NCBI GenBank assembly: GCA_903927965.1
Contig: CAIYPA010000488.1
Location: 1-35,233 of the forward strand
Reading direction: 5' to 3'
From: an uncultured Bacteroidia bacterium
GTDB lineage: Bacteria; Bacteroidota; Bacteroidia; Bacteroidales; Prolixibacteraceae
DNA: 35,233 nt
The notes under the pieces are model-generated. The model had not been told where the DNA came from, did no database searches, and was given only the letters and a program-made list of their open reading frames with translations. Shown piece by piece: positions 1 through 9,341 of this stretch. The stretch's first letter is position 1; each line of letters opens with the position of its first letter. Both the position numbers and the translations under genes were made by a program.

Positions 1-3000
1 ACGGAGACAACTGAATATCATTTAATTCAGAACGATAAGTCTTGCAGCCCCGGACAAACCGTAACTACTGATGCAGTGAAAGTTACTGTTCACGCCCCTT
101 TCAAGGCGGGAGTTGCAACGACCAATCAGACAGTATGCTACGGCGAATCCGCAACCCTGACGGGGACAAATCCGACAGGAGGCAGTGGGGCCAATTATTT
201 AAAACTTCAGTGGAAATCGTCAACCGACAATCTTGTGTGGAATGATGTTATAACCCAGGGTTCGACTTCACTGTCATTCAGCACAGGGGCGCTTTTTGTA
301 ACTACCTATTTCAGGTTAGTACAGACCGATACGTATTGTAAACCTTATAAAACTGATAAGACCAATGATGTTACTATCACTGTATTAGACAAACTGAATC
401 CAGGGATTATCGCCCCTGATAAAGCAACCATTTGCTATAAAGAGTCCCAGTTGTTGACTTCTTCAGGAGTAACGGGCGGGAGCAATAACTTCAAATACCA
501 GTGGCAATCCTATGATGATACCAAAAAACAGTGGAATGCCATTCCTGGAGCCAATTCAACAACTTACAATACCGGTCAGCTAACACAGAGTACTACCTAT
601 CGGTTGGCAGTAACAGATTTGATGTGCGCTCCAAATCAAACAGACTACTCGAAAGAGGCAACCATTATTGTTTATGGAGAATTGACAAAAGGATCTACAA
701 CTTCCAATGTTTTAACTATTTGTTATGGTGGTTCAGTCGTTCTGACTGGGACTGCTCCGACAGGAGGAAGCGGGTCAATTATCAGATATCAATGGCAGGA
801 ATTTGTAAACGGAGGTTGGATAACTTCTACTCAAGGATCCGGATATAATAGTCTCGTTTATACAACAGGTCCTATTCTAGTCAATACAAAATTCAGATTG
901 ACAGAAACCGATGTTTATTGTAATCCCGATCAGACTGTAAATACGGATGAGGTTGCAATTGCCATTACTTCCCCAACTGTTAATGCCGGACCAGATGATG
1001 TAATTTGTGATCTTGTTCCTTACAAACTTTCTAAAGCTCTAGCTACCAATGCTACAAATTTCAAATGGACAACTTCCGGAACCGGTTCATTCTTCAATAA
1101 ATTTTTGCTGGATGCCATTTACTTCCCAAGCCAGGCGGATATGAATATTGGAAGTGTAGTTTTAACACTGACAGTCTCAGATAATTGTGGAAATGAAGCT
1201 AAGGACGACTTGAACCTTACATTGGGTCATGTACCCTCTGCGTTCTTTATAAACAGCACACCAGTTTGCAGCAATAATGTAATTGATTTCACCGATCAAT
1301 CAAGAGTAACAAATGGTTATATTAATAAATGGGAATGGGATTATGGTGATGGGAATAAAGAGGCCATAAATTATCCAGGTAAGCTGAATGTTAGTCACTT
1401 ATATTCTGATCAGGTTCCAAGTGCAAATGTAAAATTAACTGTTTATTCCAATCTTGGATGTAGTAATGTATTTCCAAAAGTTATCCCAATAGCAAAGGCT
1501 CCTGGGGCTAGTTTTGATGTACCGGCAGTTTTGTGCCAGGGTCAGGCTGTTCAATTCACAAATACCTCCCAGATAGGGACTGGCAACAGTTTGCAACCCT
1601 GGAGTTGGAACTTTGATGATCCTGCAAGCGGAACAAACAATACCTCTGTATCACAGAATCCAACCCATGCATTTGGTAAAGCAGGCGATTACAATGTGAG
1701 CTTAACTGTCCAGAATTCCAGTAAATGTTATGCCACCACAGTTAAAACAATAACCGTTAAAGCAATACCCACTGTTGGGTTTACATTTACCCAACCTTGC
1801 CTGAACGAGTTGGTTACCTTCGCACCTGATCCAACAAAAATGGATATCAAAACAATAGGTTTATGGTTTTGGGAATTTGGAGATGGAGGTACCTCAGAAA
1901 AGGCGACAGTTGTGCATCCATTTACCGGTACAGGGACCTTTACCACCAAACTAACGGTTAAGGATCTTTCGGGATGTTCTGCCACCGTTGATAATCCGCT
2001 TATTGTAAATTCGTTACCAGTTGTTAAATACAACGCAACAGTTACAGATTGTACAAAAAATACTGTTTATTTCAACAATCAATCTTCCACATCTGCCGGG
2101 TCTATAGTGAAATGGACTTATAACTTCGGAGATAACAACAGTACAGTGGTCAATTTCCTGAGCGATCCGAATGTTTCGCATTCCTATAGCAAACCAGATC
2201 CTTACCACACGTCCTTAACGGTCGAAACGGCAGAAGGTTGCAAAATAACAGATACTTTAAGTGTTAATCTTTATAACCAGTCTAAGGCTGGCTTCACATA
2301 TAACTCGCCATGCAGCAATATTCCGGTTTCGTTTACGGATTTGTCCCAGACGAATGGAAGTGGTGATATCGTGAAGTGGGAATGGAATTTTGGTGATCCT
2401 TCCAGTCCGAATAATGGTTCAACGTTACAGAATCCATCCCATTTGTTTTCTACTGATGGGACCTATAAAGTGACATTAGTTGTCACCAATAGAAATGGCT
2501 GTCAAAATACGTTTGTCAAGTTAGATGTGGTTATCAAGCCTAAATTGGCTGCTGATTTTACTATGGCTACTATCAAATGTGAAGGGCAATCATTAGACTT
2601 TACCAATAATTCATCTGCTCCCTCAGGAACTGCAATTGTATCGAATAATTGGTATTTTGGCGATGGTTCCAGTTTGAAACAGTCATCTGCTTCAGATATG
2701 TTCCCGCACACTTATAAAACTTATGGCCCCTTCACGGTCAAACTGGATGTAGTTGATTCGAATGGGTGTAGTGCCACAGCCGAAAAACAAATAGTGGTGA
2801 GCCCAAAACCAGTAGCGGATTACACATTCTCAGAGTTAAGATGCATCGATACGCCTGTTAGTTTCACTGACAGGTCCTTTGTGCGGGCAGGATTTAACAG
2901 CTATATATCGAAATGGGATTGGGATTATGGCGATGGTTCAAAAGTTGTTTCGATCACTCCTTCAGATAATCCTAACGGACCTCCGCATCTTTTTGTACCA

Positions 3001-4575
3001 GGCTCTTCAAGTTATAATGTTAGCTTAAAGGTAACAACAACTGCCGGATGTACTGACGATACGATCCAGAACCTGGTCGTTAACACGGCTGGATTTACTG
3101 GAACTTATGGTCCATATTGTGCAAGTGACGGACCGATTACACTTACTGCTGTTCCCTCAGGAGGTACATTTAGTGGTTTTACTGTGCAAGGAAATACTTT
3201 CTATCCTGATAGGGCAGGTGCTGGAACTCATACAATCACCTACACCACCCCGGGAGGTAAATGTGCTGTTGCTCCAATAAATATTGTAGTTGTTTCGGCA
3301 CCTCTGGTTAAAACCACGAAACAATATGTTCCTAATTGTAACGGAACTGTTGATTTAACCCTTCCTGCTGTCACAACCGGTTCAACTCAGGGCTTGATCT
3401 TTAAATATTATATGGATGCGCTTGCAACGAATCCTGTTCCAAAGCCGGAGGCAGTGAGTATCGGAACTTATTATATCAGAGGTGCTACAGGCAGTGGAAG
3501 ATGTTCAACAATACAACCCGTGGTGGTCGAACCGAGATATCCATTGGTGGTTACATTGACTATGGTATCACCACAATGTAGCGGAGTTGCCAATGGATCA
3601 ATAAAGGTAGATGTTAACAATGCAACAACTCCTGTATCCTATCAATTGAATGTTCTGCCGGCTCAGACTTCTAACAACACCTCTTATACATTTTCAAACA
3701 TCAAATCGGATAATTATTCTATATTGATCAAGGATGCAAGCGGATGTACGTTAAAGAAGGATACCATTTTAAAGGATAACCCTCAGTTAAAAATCCATAT
3801 CACTCCAACAAATATACTTTGTGGCGATGATGCCAATGGGGAGGCTGTCGTGGACTACATCAACGGTAGCAATACCCAGACTGTTTTTGCTGCACATACT
3901 TATGAATGGAAAACCACTCCTGCTCAATCTGGCAGATCAGCCGTAAGGCTTAAAAAAGGATGGGCAGTCGTGACCCTTGATGCCAAAACCTGTGCAGTTA
4001 AAGATAGTGTTGAAATAAAAGTCCTGGACAATATACCACCTACGATTTCCTGCAAAACAGAAACGGTAACCATTGTATTACAGGCCGATGCAAATAGTTC
4101 TGGTCAAAATGCCCCGACTACTGCAGTAGTGGAGTTGTCAAAACCACATGTTGAAGATAATTGTGGAATAGCCAGTCTTACAAACAATGCACCTGAATTT
4201 TTCAAAATAGGAACTCCAACACGTGTAAAATGGGTTGTCACTGACCTTGCAGGTTTACAAGATTCCTGTTTTCAGGTTGTCTATGTTAAAATGATTCCAA
4301 CAATTCCAAAATTGCTTACTCCGAATGGGGATGGGTTAAATGATAATTTTGAGATTGATGGTTTGAAAAACTTCCCAAATTCGCAGATATCCATCTTTAC
4401 ACGTTCAGGTGAACCGGTGTTCTCAAGCAATGATTATAAGAATGACTGGGATTGTAGATTCACTTTATCCAAGTTCTACAACAATCAACTTGTTTCACCC
4501 GGTGTCTATTACTATATACTTAGTCTTGGGGGGACTACCCAAAAGATAAAAGGTTTTATCTACATCTCATATTAA
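1..4575 (+). CDS. PKD-repeat surface protein with T9SS type-B sorting domain (5' end outside window)
   Basis: This is the 3' part of a very large secreted protein. The frame is open from the first base, so the GTG at 76 is not a real start and the N-terminus and signal peptide lie upstream. The first ~980 bases encode Ig-like repeats of about 100 residues, each beginning with a motif like ICYGGSVVLTG and ending near TTYFRLVQTD. Seven PKD repeats follow, recognised by WEWDYGDG-type motifs starting near 1330, 1600, 1861, 2113, 2377, 2650 and 2914. A HYR-like segment (DNIPPTISC ... VEDNCGI) lies near 4030-4290. The last ~88 residues, starting LLTPNGDGLNDNFEI, are the gliding-motility-type C-terminal domain (CHU_C, T9SS type B) that directs export through the type IX secretion system. 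Many regularly spaced cysteines occur. Likely a cell-surface adhesin or matrix protein; its ligand cannot be told from sequence. Confidence 0.9.
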   Translation, partial: TETTEYHLIQNDKSCSPGQTVTTDAVKVTVHAPFKAGVATTNQTVCYGESATLTGTNPTGGSGANYLKLQWKSSTDNLVWNDVITQGSTSLSFSTGALFVTTYFRLVQTDTYCKPYKTDKTNDVTITVLDKLNPGIIAPDKATICYKESQLLTSSGVTGGSNNFKYQWQSYDDTKKQWNAIPGANSTTYNTGQLTQSTTYRLAVTDLMCAPNQTDYSKEATIIVYGELTKGSTTSNVLTICYGGSVVLTGTAPTGGSGSIIRYQWQEFVNGGWITSTQGSGYNSLVYTTGPILVNTKFRLTETDVYCNPDQTVNTDEVAIAITSPTVNAGPDDVICDLVPYKLSKALATNATNFKWTTSGTGSFFNKFLLDAIYFPSQADMNIGSVVLTLTVSDNCGNEAKDDLNLTLGHVPSAFFINSTPVCSNNVIDFTDQSRVTNGYINKWEWDYGDGNKEAINYPGKLNVSHLYSDQVPSANVKLTVYSNLGCSNVFPKVIPIAKAPGASFDVPAVLCQGQAVQFTNTSQIGTGNSLQPWSWNFDDPASGTNNTSVSQNPTHAFGKAGDYNVSLTVQNSSKCYATTVKTITVKAIPTVGFTFTQPCLNELVTFAPDPTKMDIKTIGLWFWEFGDGGTSEKATVVHPFTGTGTFTTKLTVKDLSGCSATVDNPLIVNSLPVVKYNATVTDCTKNTVYFNNQSSTSAGSIVKWTYNFGDNNSTVVNFLSDPNVSHSYSKPDPYHTSLTVETAEGCKITDTLSVNLYNQSKAGFTYNSPCSNIPVSFTDLSQTNGSGDIVKWEWNFGDPSSPNNGSTLQNPSHLFSTDGTYKVTLVVTNRNGCQNTFVKLDVVIKPKLAADFTMATIKCEGQSLDFTNNSSAPSGTAIVSNNWYFGDGSSLKQSSASDMFPHTYKTYGPFTVKLDVVDSNGCSATAEKQIVVSPKPVADYTFSELRCIDTPVSFTDRSFVRAGFNSYISKWDWDYGDGSKVVSITPSDNPNGPPHLFVPGSSSYNVSLKVTTTAGCTDDTIQNLVVNTAGFTGTYGPYCASDGPITLTAVPSGGTFSGFTVQGNTFYPDRAGAGTHTITYTTPGGKCAVAPINIVVVSAPLVKTTKQYVPNCNGTVDLTLPAVTTGSTQGLIFKYYMDALATNPVPKPEAVSIGTYYIRGATGSGRCSTIQPVVVEPRYPLVVTLTMVSPQCSGVANGSIKVDVNNATTPVSYQLNVLPAQTSNNTSYTFSNIKSDNYSILIKDASGCTLKKDTILKDNPQLKIHITPTNILCGDDANGEAVVDYINGSNTQTVFAAHTYEWKTTPAQSGRSAVRLKKGWAVVTLDAKTCAVKDSVEIKVLDNIPPTISCKTETVTIVLQADANSSGQNAPTTAVVELSKPHVEDNCGIASLTNNAPEFFKIGTPTRVKWVVTDLAGLQDSCFQVVYVKMIPTIPKLLTPNGDGLNDNFEIDGLKNFPNSQISIFTRSGEPVFSSNDYKNDWDCRFTLSKFYNNQLVSPGVYYYILSLGGTTQKIKGFIYISY

Positions 4576-4617
4576 TGGAGCAGCTTGCAATTAAAAATAT
4601 CTACCTTGAAAAACAAA

Positions 4618-5586
4618 ATGCTATACAATCAAAAATCTCGAATAGGATTGGCCTTATTAATTGTGATGCTTATTCCATTTAAGGGTTTTGGCCAGCAAGA
4701 TCCTGTCTATACACAGTATATGAATAATTTACTGACATTTCAGCCTGCATATATTGGCATGTCGGACAATTATAACTTCACCCTGTTAAGTCGTCAGCAA
4801 TGGGTCGGTTTTGATGGCGCCCCTGAAACAACTACGTTTACTGCACAGGTTCCGTTTTCGGAATATAATATGGGTGTTGGGCTTTCTGTGATTCATGACA
4901 AATATGGGCCAGTACGCCAGGATGCTGTTTATTTTGATTTTGCTTATCACTTTCCGGTCAGCGATGCAATAAACTGTTCCCTTGGTATAATGGGAGGCGG
5001 TAATTTTTATAAAGCTTTCGTAAGCGAACTTACGACACATGACCCGAACGATCCACTAGCAATTCAGGATATTACAGGAAAATTTCAGCCCAATATTGGT
5101 ACTGGTGTCCTATTTAGTGCTGAAAAATATTTTTTAGGCATTTCGGTACCTAAACTTCTAAAAAACACCATTACTACGGATACCGGGTCTCCCCTGTATC
5201 ACAATGACCTGAATTTTTATGGGATGTTTGGTTGCGAAATCTTTAAAGACAACTTTAAATTGAAACCAAATATTTTCTACCGATGGAATGAAAATAATCC
5301 TGCGCTAATTGATATAAACATTAATGCAATTTTCTACGATGTTTTTTGTCTGGGTGCAACTTATCGGTATAATAATTCTTTTGGTTTTCTTTTTCAGATT
5401 TATCCGTTCCGTGATGAACGGTTTGCTCCTATAAAAATTGGAATGGCTTATGACCTTACAACTTTTCATTCATCCCAGGTGAATTCAGGAACATATGAGC
5501 TGATGATTAGTTTTAACATTCCGGGAAAGGAGAGTTTTCGCAATAAATACGGTAGAAGAAGGGTCAGCAATACTTGTCGCTGGTAA
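4618..5586 (+). CDS. PorP/SprF family type IX secretion membrane protein
   Basis: Outer-membrane beta-barrel-like protein of the PorP/SprF family, known as a T9SS-associated partner of type-B-sorted proteins such as SprB. I chose the ATG at 4618 because it gives a standard signal peptide (hydrophobic stretch GLALLIVMLIPF, cleavage around FGQ-Q at residues 24-26). A TTG at 4585 in the same frame would add 11 residues ahead of it. The mature start QQDPVYTQYMNNLLTFQPAY is the family's typical N-terminus, and the length of 322 residues is normal. It follows the PKD protein by 42 bases on the same strand, so the two are probably co-transcribed and this protein probably serves the secretion or anchoring of its neighbour. 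The pairing is known for the family; the specific partnership here is inferred. Confidence 0.9.
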   Translation: MLYNQKSRIGLALLIVMLIPFKGFGQQDPVYTQYMNNLLTFQPAYIGMSDNYNFTLLSRQQWVGFDGAPETTTFTAQVPFSEYNMGVGLSVIHDKYGPVRQDAVYFDFAYHFPVSDAINCSLGIMGGGNFYKAFVSELTTHDPNDPLAIQDITGKFQPNIGTGVLFSAEKYFLGISVPKLLKNTITTDTGSPLYHNDLNFYGMFGCEIFKDNFKLKPNIFYRWNENNPALIDININAIFYDVFCLGATYRYNNSFGFLFQIYPFRDERFAPIKIGMAYDLTTFHSSQVNSGTYELMISFNIPGKESFRNKYGRRRVSNTCRW

Positions 5587-5642
5587 AAGACAATAAAAGT
5601 ACATGGTATTTTCTTTTCATGGATTTGATATAGATAAAGTTA

Positions 5643-6929
5643 TCAAACTTTTACTAGATAATTAACTATAATTGAAACTATGAATCCAGAAAATATCAAT
5701 ACTGAAAAATTCAGGATCAGGCTTTTCCTTATTGCTTTACTGCCCAAAGTTATTGCATAAACCATTTTCAGGAGGTTGTTGCTGTTTGTCGCATTGATAA
5801 TGGCCATGCCTGCAATTAATTCTGCTATTGTGTTATGTTGCAACAGGTTAAGTAAAAATGGATCTATGTCGGTAACTCCCACAATATAAGCCAGCGTAGT
5901 TACACCCGAATTTCCATAGGTTTTTATGACATAATCGGTGATCACGGCAAAAAAGATAAAAAGTACCCCAAAAATAGCTGCTGTTTTTAGTTCGAGCGGG
6001 TTCCTATTCCCTGTAATGATTTTATTTTCGGTTTCGATCGGAATGATTCCAGATTTTCGGATTAAGGAAAATTTCGATAGCAACATACTGATTACGAATA
6101 GGATAAGTAATGGAATCGTAATCACCCTTGAAATTGTCGTGTTAAAAAGAAAAGCCAGAAAGATGATCCTGAGGTACATCATGCCTGTTGAGACCATAAT
6201 GGCCGATACAGCATTGTTTTCGATTGTCCCTTCCTTTTCATGACGTGCAATGATCATCGTTGTTGCTGTGCTGCTGTACAATCCACCAAGTATTCCGGTA
6301 AGGATAATACCGGAATCGGGGAAAACAAATTTTCTCAGAAGATAGCTAATGTACGAGATTCCGGAGACAACTACAACAGCCAACCATAGACGATAAGGCG
6401 AAATGGGTATCTGGGCAGAAATGGGCTGGTCAGGTAGCAACGGTAAGATGACACCCGCAAATGCGATAAATTTCGCAAGGGTGATATATTCCTCTTCGGA
6501 AGCTTTTTTCGCGATGGAGATAAAATGGGGCTTCAGCTCTGTAAGTATCAGTATAACAACTACAAAGGCAAGAACGAGCCAAACTGGTTGCGTAAAAACC
6601 ATGATCGGGAGACAATAGGTCAGCAACGCCAATATGGAAGTTGTGAGCCCGTAATTGCTGTGCTGGCTGATTTTCTGAAAATAGTTGATTCCCAAAAGAA
6701 ACCCGATAACCAGAAACCCTGCCAGAAATGGAATATACGATTGGGTATTGGCGATGAAGAGGACATAACCCAAAAGCCCGATAAACGTGAATGTCCGGTC
6801 AGTACCAAAAAGGAGGTCCTCATTTTCGGAAATATGGTGGCGGCGTTGCTCCAGTCCGATGATCAGTGAGAAAACCAGCACCAAAAGAAACCGGACGAAT
6901 GCTTCAGGAATATAGTTCTGAAATGGCAT
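5643..6929 (-). CDS. MgtC/SapB-DUF4010 family inner-membrane protein
   Basis: Polytopic membrane protein of 428 residues. The N-terminal ~140 residues resemble the MgtC/SapB domain (hydrophobic helix followed by SLIIGLEQRR, the family's Gly-Leu-Glu-Arg region). The remainder is a DUF4010-like membrane domain with about eight further helices. The role of this fusion family is not established; MgtC proteins are linked to Mg2+ limitation and membrane energetics in other bacteria, which need not hold here. I chose the ATG at 6929; a TTG at 6947 is possible but adds only six residues. It is the last gene of the minus-strand run, 35 bases after aroA, and converges on the PorP/SprF gene with 56 bases between the stops. 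Confidence 0.8.
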   Translation of the reverse strand: MPFQNYIPEAFVRFLLVLVFSLIIGLEQRRHHISENEDLLFGTDRTFTFIGLLGYVLFIANTQSYIPFLAGFLVIGFLLGINYFQKISQHSNYGLTTSILALLTYCLPIMVFTQPVWLVLAFVVVILILTELKPHFISIAKKASEEEYITLAKFIAFAGVILPLLPDQPISAQIPISPYRLWLAVVVVSGISYISYLLRKFVFPDSGIILTGILGGLYSSTATTMIIARHEKEGTIENNAVSAIMVSTGMMYLRIIFLAFLFNTTISRVITIPLLILFVISMLLSKFSLIRKSGIIPIETENKIITGNRNPLELKTAAIFGVLFIFFAVITDYVIKTYGNSGVTTLAYIVGVTDIDPFLLNLLQHNTIAELIAGMAIINATNSNNLLKMVYAITLGSKAIRKSLILNFSVLIFSGFIVSIIVNYLVKV

Positions 6930-6964
6930 ATCATTAAAATTTAGCAATAAAGGTAGTATTTTGC

Positions 6965-8203
6965 TTAAATTTCATTAATCGTAAATCCCAGGTTTTTCAG
7001 GTCGTCCCAATATTGAGGATACGATTTTGTGATTACCGAAGGGTTATCGATGGTGATTGCAGGGAAAGCCATTGCGGCAGGAGCAAATGCCAAAGCCATG
7101 CGATGGTCATGATAGGTCATGATAACAGGATGTCTAGTTTCTATGAACGGATCAAAGGTTCCGTCCCAGGCAAGTTTGCCATTGGATGGTTCGGTAAGAA
7201 ACGCTCCAAATTTCATCAATTCAACCTGGAGTGCCTTGATCCGGTCGGTCTCTTTAATCTTTAAAGTGGCCAATCCGCTAAAAATGAAAGGGATTTTTTT
7301 GCAGACCGACAGAACAACAAAAGTTTGTGCAATATCCGGATTTTCAATAAAATCAATTTCTAATTTCTTAATATCCGGATTTTTAACTTTTGTAAGTCGT
7401 ATATTGTTCCCTTCCTGTTTTGATCGGATGCCAAAATATTTGCCGAACCATTCCGCCTGCATAGAATCACCCTGAAGGCTGTTCAGGCGGAGCCCTTTTA
7501 ACAAAAGGTTACATTCGTCTGCAAGGGCAGCCATCGAATACCAATATGATGCTCCCGACCAGTCTGCTTCGACTGAATATTTTACCGGTTGATAAGTTTG
7601 TTCGTTAATCTTTATTTCATTTCCATTCCAGCAATAATGGATTCCAAATTCCTCCATCAGCTTTAAAGTCAGGTCAATGTATGGCTTTGATGTGATTTGG
7701 TTCCGAAGTTTTAAGGTCAATCCTCCCTGGACAGTTGGTGCGATCATCAGCAATGCAGAAATGTATTGACTGCTTATGCTGCCGTCAAGTTCGATCACAC
7801 CCCCTTTTAAAGCCGTACCAACGATTCGAAGCGGAGGGAATCCCTCCTGATGGGTATATTCAATTAAAGCACCAAGTTTTCTCAATGCTTCGACTAAAAT
7901 GCCGATAGGACGTTGCCGCATCCTTTCTGATCCTGTCAACGTCCATTCCCCAACTATTTTTGAAAGAAAAGCGGTAAGAAACCGCATGGCTGTTCCTGCA
8001 TGACCGATATCAAAATGATTACTTGCCCCATTCAGGACTTGCTCCATTATTTTAGTGTCATCACTATCCGATAGATTATCAATTAAATAAGGCGAATAGC
8101 TTAAGGCATTGATAATTAGAATCCGATTGCTTATGCTTTTTGAGGAGGGAAGAGAAATTTTCCCAATAAGTTTTTTATCCGGTTTCGTTATCTGGTATAT
8201 CAT
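6965..8203 (-). CDS. aroA: 3-phosphoshikimate 1-carboxyvinyltransferase (EPSP synthase)
   Basis: Catalyses transfer of enolpyruvate from PEP to shikimate-3-phosphate, the sixth step of the shikimate pathway, in the cytoplasm. The 412 residues carry the family signatures: LPSSKSISNR (18-27, substrate-binding Lys), AGTAMRFLTA (69-78), GSERMRQRPI (91-100), SSQYISALL (143-151), KETDRIKAL (317-325) and DHRMALAF (366-373). The position that is Pro101 in the E. coli enzyme is Phe74 here (TAMRF instead of TAMRP). I believe this is common in Bacteroidetes AroA and do not read it as a defect. It starts 8 bases after the aroB stop, so aroB-aroA form a transcriptional unit. The start is the ATG at 8203. 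Confidence 0.97.
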   Translation of the reverse strand: MIYQITKPDKKLIGKISLPSSKSISNRILIINALSYSPYLIDNLSDSDDTKIMEQVLNGASNHFDIGHAGTAMRFLTAFLSKIVGEWTLTGSERMRQRPIGILVEALRKLGALIEYTHQEGFPPLRIVGTALKGGVIELDGSISSQYISALLMIAPTVQGGLTLKLRNQITSKPYIDLTLKLMEEFGIHYCWNGNEIKINEQTYQPVKYSVEADWSGASYWYSMAALADECNLLLKGLRLNSLQGDSMQAEWFGKYFGIRSKQEGNNIRLTKVKNPDIKKLEIDFIENPDIAQTFVVLSVCKKIPFIFSGLATLKIKETDRIKALQVELMKFGAFLTEPSNGKLAWDGTFDPFIETRHPVIMTYHDHRMALAFAPAAMAFPAITIDNPSVITKSYPQYWDDLKNLGFTINEI

Positions 8204-8211
8204 AAAGACAT

Positions 8212-9285
8212 TTACTCAGTCAAATGTTTGAAAAACCTTAAAGCTTCAAATATTAGATCTTTGTCACAAATTTGATTGATCGTCACTTTGCCGACTGATG
8301 GGATTAAAGTAAAATTAATAGCTCCTTTCTCGTTCTTTTTATCGTGGGTCATGAATTGATACAAGGCCTCAAACTGTGATTCTTCGATTGGATATTTTCC
8401 GAAAACATCAAGCAGCCAATAGCAATACTGATTGAGGGTTTCCGCCAGAAGGTTGCATTTTACATGCGAAAGGTAGAGTTCAACGATCATTCCGTAAGCA
8501 ACAGCAAAGCCATGAAGGAGAGGATTTTCGGACAACATCGCGAAACTCTCGAAGGCGTGTCCGGCGGTATGTCCGAAATTAAGTGCTTTTCGGATACCCA
8601 TTTCAAATGGGTCGCGAAACACAAAAGAGTCTTTTATAGCCACAGAATCGCCTATAATTTTACTGAGCAGTGAATAATCGCGATTATAAAGATCATAATT
8701 TCTAACTTCATCCAAATGTTCAGCATCGGCAATCAATCCATGCTTGACCATTTCTGCATAACCAGAAATAAAATTATGATTATCAATTGTTTGAAGAAAT
8801 CTCGTATCAATAAATACATTTGTAGGCTGATTGATCACACCGATCTCATTCTTAAGCCCGTTAAAGTTAAAACCTGTCTTTCCTCCGACTGAAGCATCAA
8901 CTTGGGATAATAATGTGGTCGGAATATTAACAAAATCCATTCCCCTTTTCATTGTTGAAGCGGCAAACCCTCCAAGATCTGTAATCATACCACCACCAAG
9001 GTTCACGACAAGTGATTTTCTGTCAGCTCCGTTCTGACTTAAAAAAAGCCAGATTTTTTCGACCGTTGAAAGTTTCTTATTCTCCTCCCCCGAAGGTACA
9101 ACAACCTTTTTAAAGTTGCCGAATCCAGGGGTTTGGGTAATCAACGGCACACACAAATCATCACAGGTCTGCTCTGTCACTAAGAACACCTTATCTTTTG
9201 GATAACGGGAAATGATAGACCCCAGGTCTTTTTCAAGTTCCTGTGTAACCAGAATAAGTGTGTTATATGGCGGGTAATTGTTCAT
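8212..9285 (-). CDS. aroB: 3-dehydroquinate synthase
   Basis: Converts DAHP to 3-dehydroquinate, the second step of the shikimate pathway; an NAD+- and divalent-metal-dependent cytoplasmic enzyme. The 357-residue length is normal. Visible signatures are the NAD-binding LGGGMITDLGGF (96-107), PTTLLSQVDASVGGKTG (122-138), GYAEMVKHGL (175-184, containing a metal-ligand Glu) and LNFGHTAGHAFE (235-246, containing a metal-ligand His). A Bacteroidetes-type -7 box (TAACTTTG on the minus strand) lies 19 bases upstream of the ATG. It could let aroB-aroA be transcribed separately from the PfkB gene, whose stop is 56 bases upstream. Confidence 0.97.
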   Translation of the reverse strand: MNNYPPYNTLILVTQELEKDLGSIISRYPKDKVFLVTEQTCDDLCVPLITQTPGFGNFKKVVVPSGEENKKLSTVEKIWLFLSQNGADRKSLVVNLGGGMITDLGGFAASTMKRGMDFVNIPTTLLSQVDASVGGKTGFNFNGLKNEIGVINQPTNVFIDTRFLQTIDNHNFISGYAEMVKHGLIADAEHLDEVRNYDLYNRDYSLLSKIIGDSVAIKDSFVFRDPFEMGIRKALNFGHTAGHAFESFAMLSENPLLHGFAVAYGMIVELYLSHVKCNLLAETLNQYCYWLLDVFGKYPIEESQFEALYQFMTHDKKNEKGAINFTLIPSVGKVTINQICDKDLIFEALRFFKHLTE

Positions 9286-9303
9286 ATTTCATAAATCAAT
9301 TTG

Positions 9304-9311
9304 CAAAGTTA
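9304..9311 (-). promoter_or_regulatory. Putative -7 box for aroB-aroA
   Basis: On the minus strand the sequence reads TAACTTTG, an exact match to the Bacteroidetes -7 consensus TAnnTTTG. It lies in the 56-base gap between the PfkB-kinase stop and the aroB ATG. Transcription would start about 10 bases before the ATG. I found no good TTTG at the expected -33 distance, so this is a moderate call. Confidence 0.4.
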
Positions 9312-9341
9312 AAATATTATAAACTTTATCATGGTAAATGT

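Noticed and set aside
4585-4617. TTG start extending the PorP/SprF protein by 11 residues
   Set aside because: The ATG at 4618 gives a standard signal peptide; the extension would place charged residues ahead of it and uses a rare start codon.
5636-5651. Small hairpin (AAAGTT/AACTTT) between the PorP/SprF and MgtC stops
   Set aside because: Only a 6-bp A/T-rich stem that overlaps the MgtC stop codon; too weak to call a terminator.
7978-7998. Phe instead of Pro in the AroA TAMRx motif as a possible inhibitor-tolerance change
   Set aside because: I believe this is ordinary lineage variation in Bacteroidetes AroA, and all other active-site motifs are intact; sequence alone does not support a functional claim.
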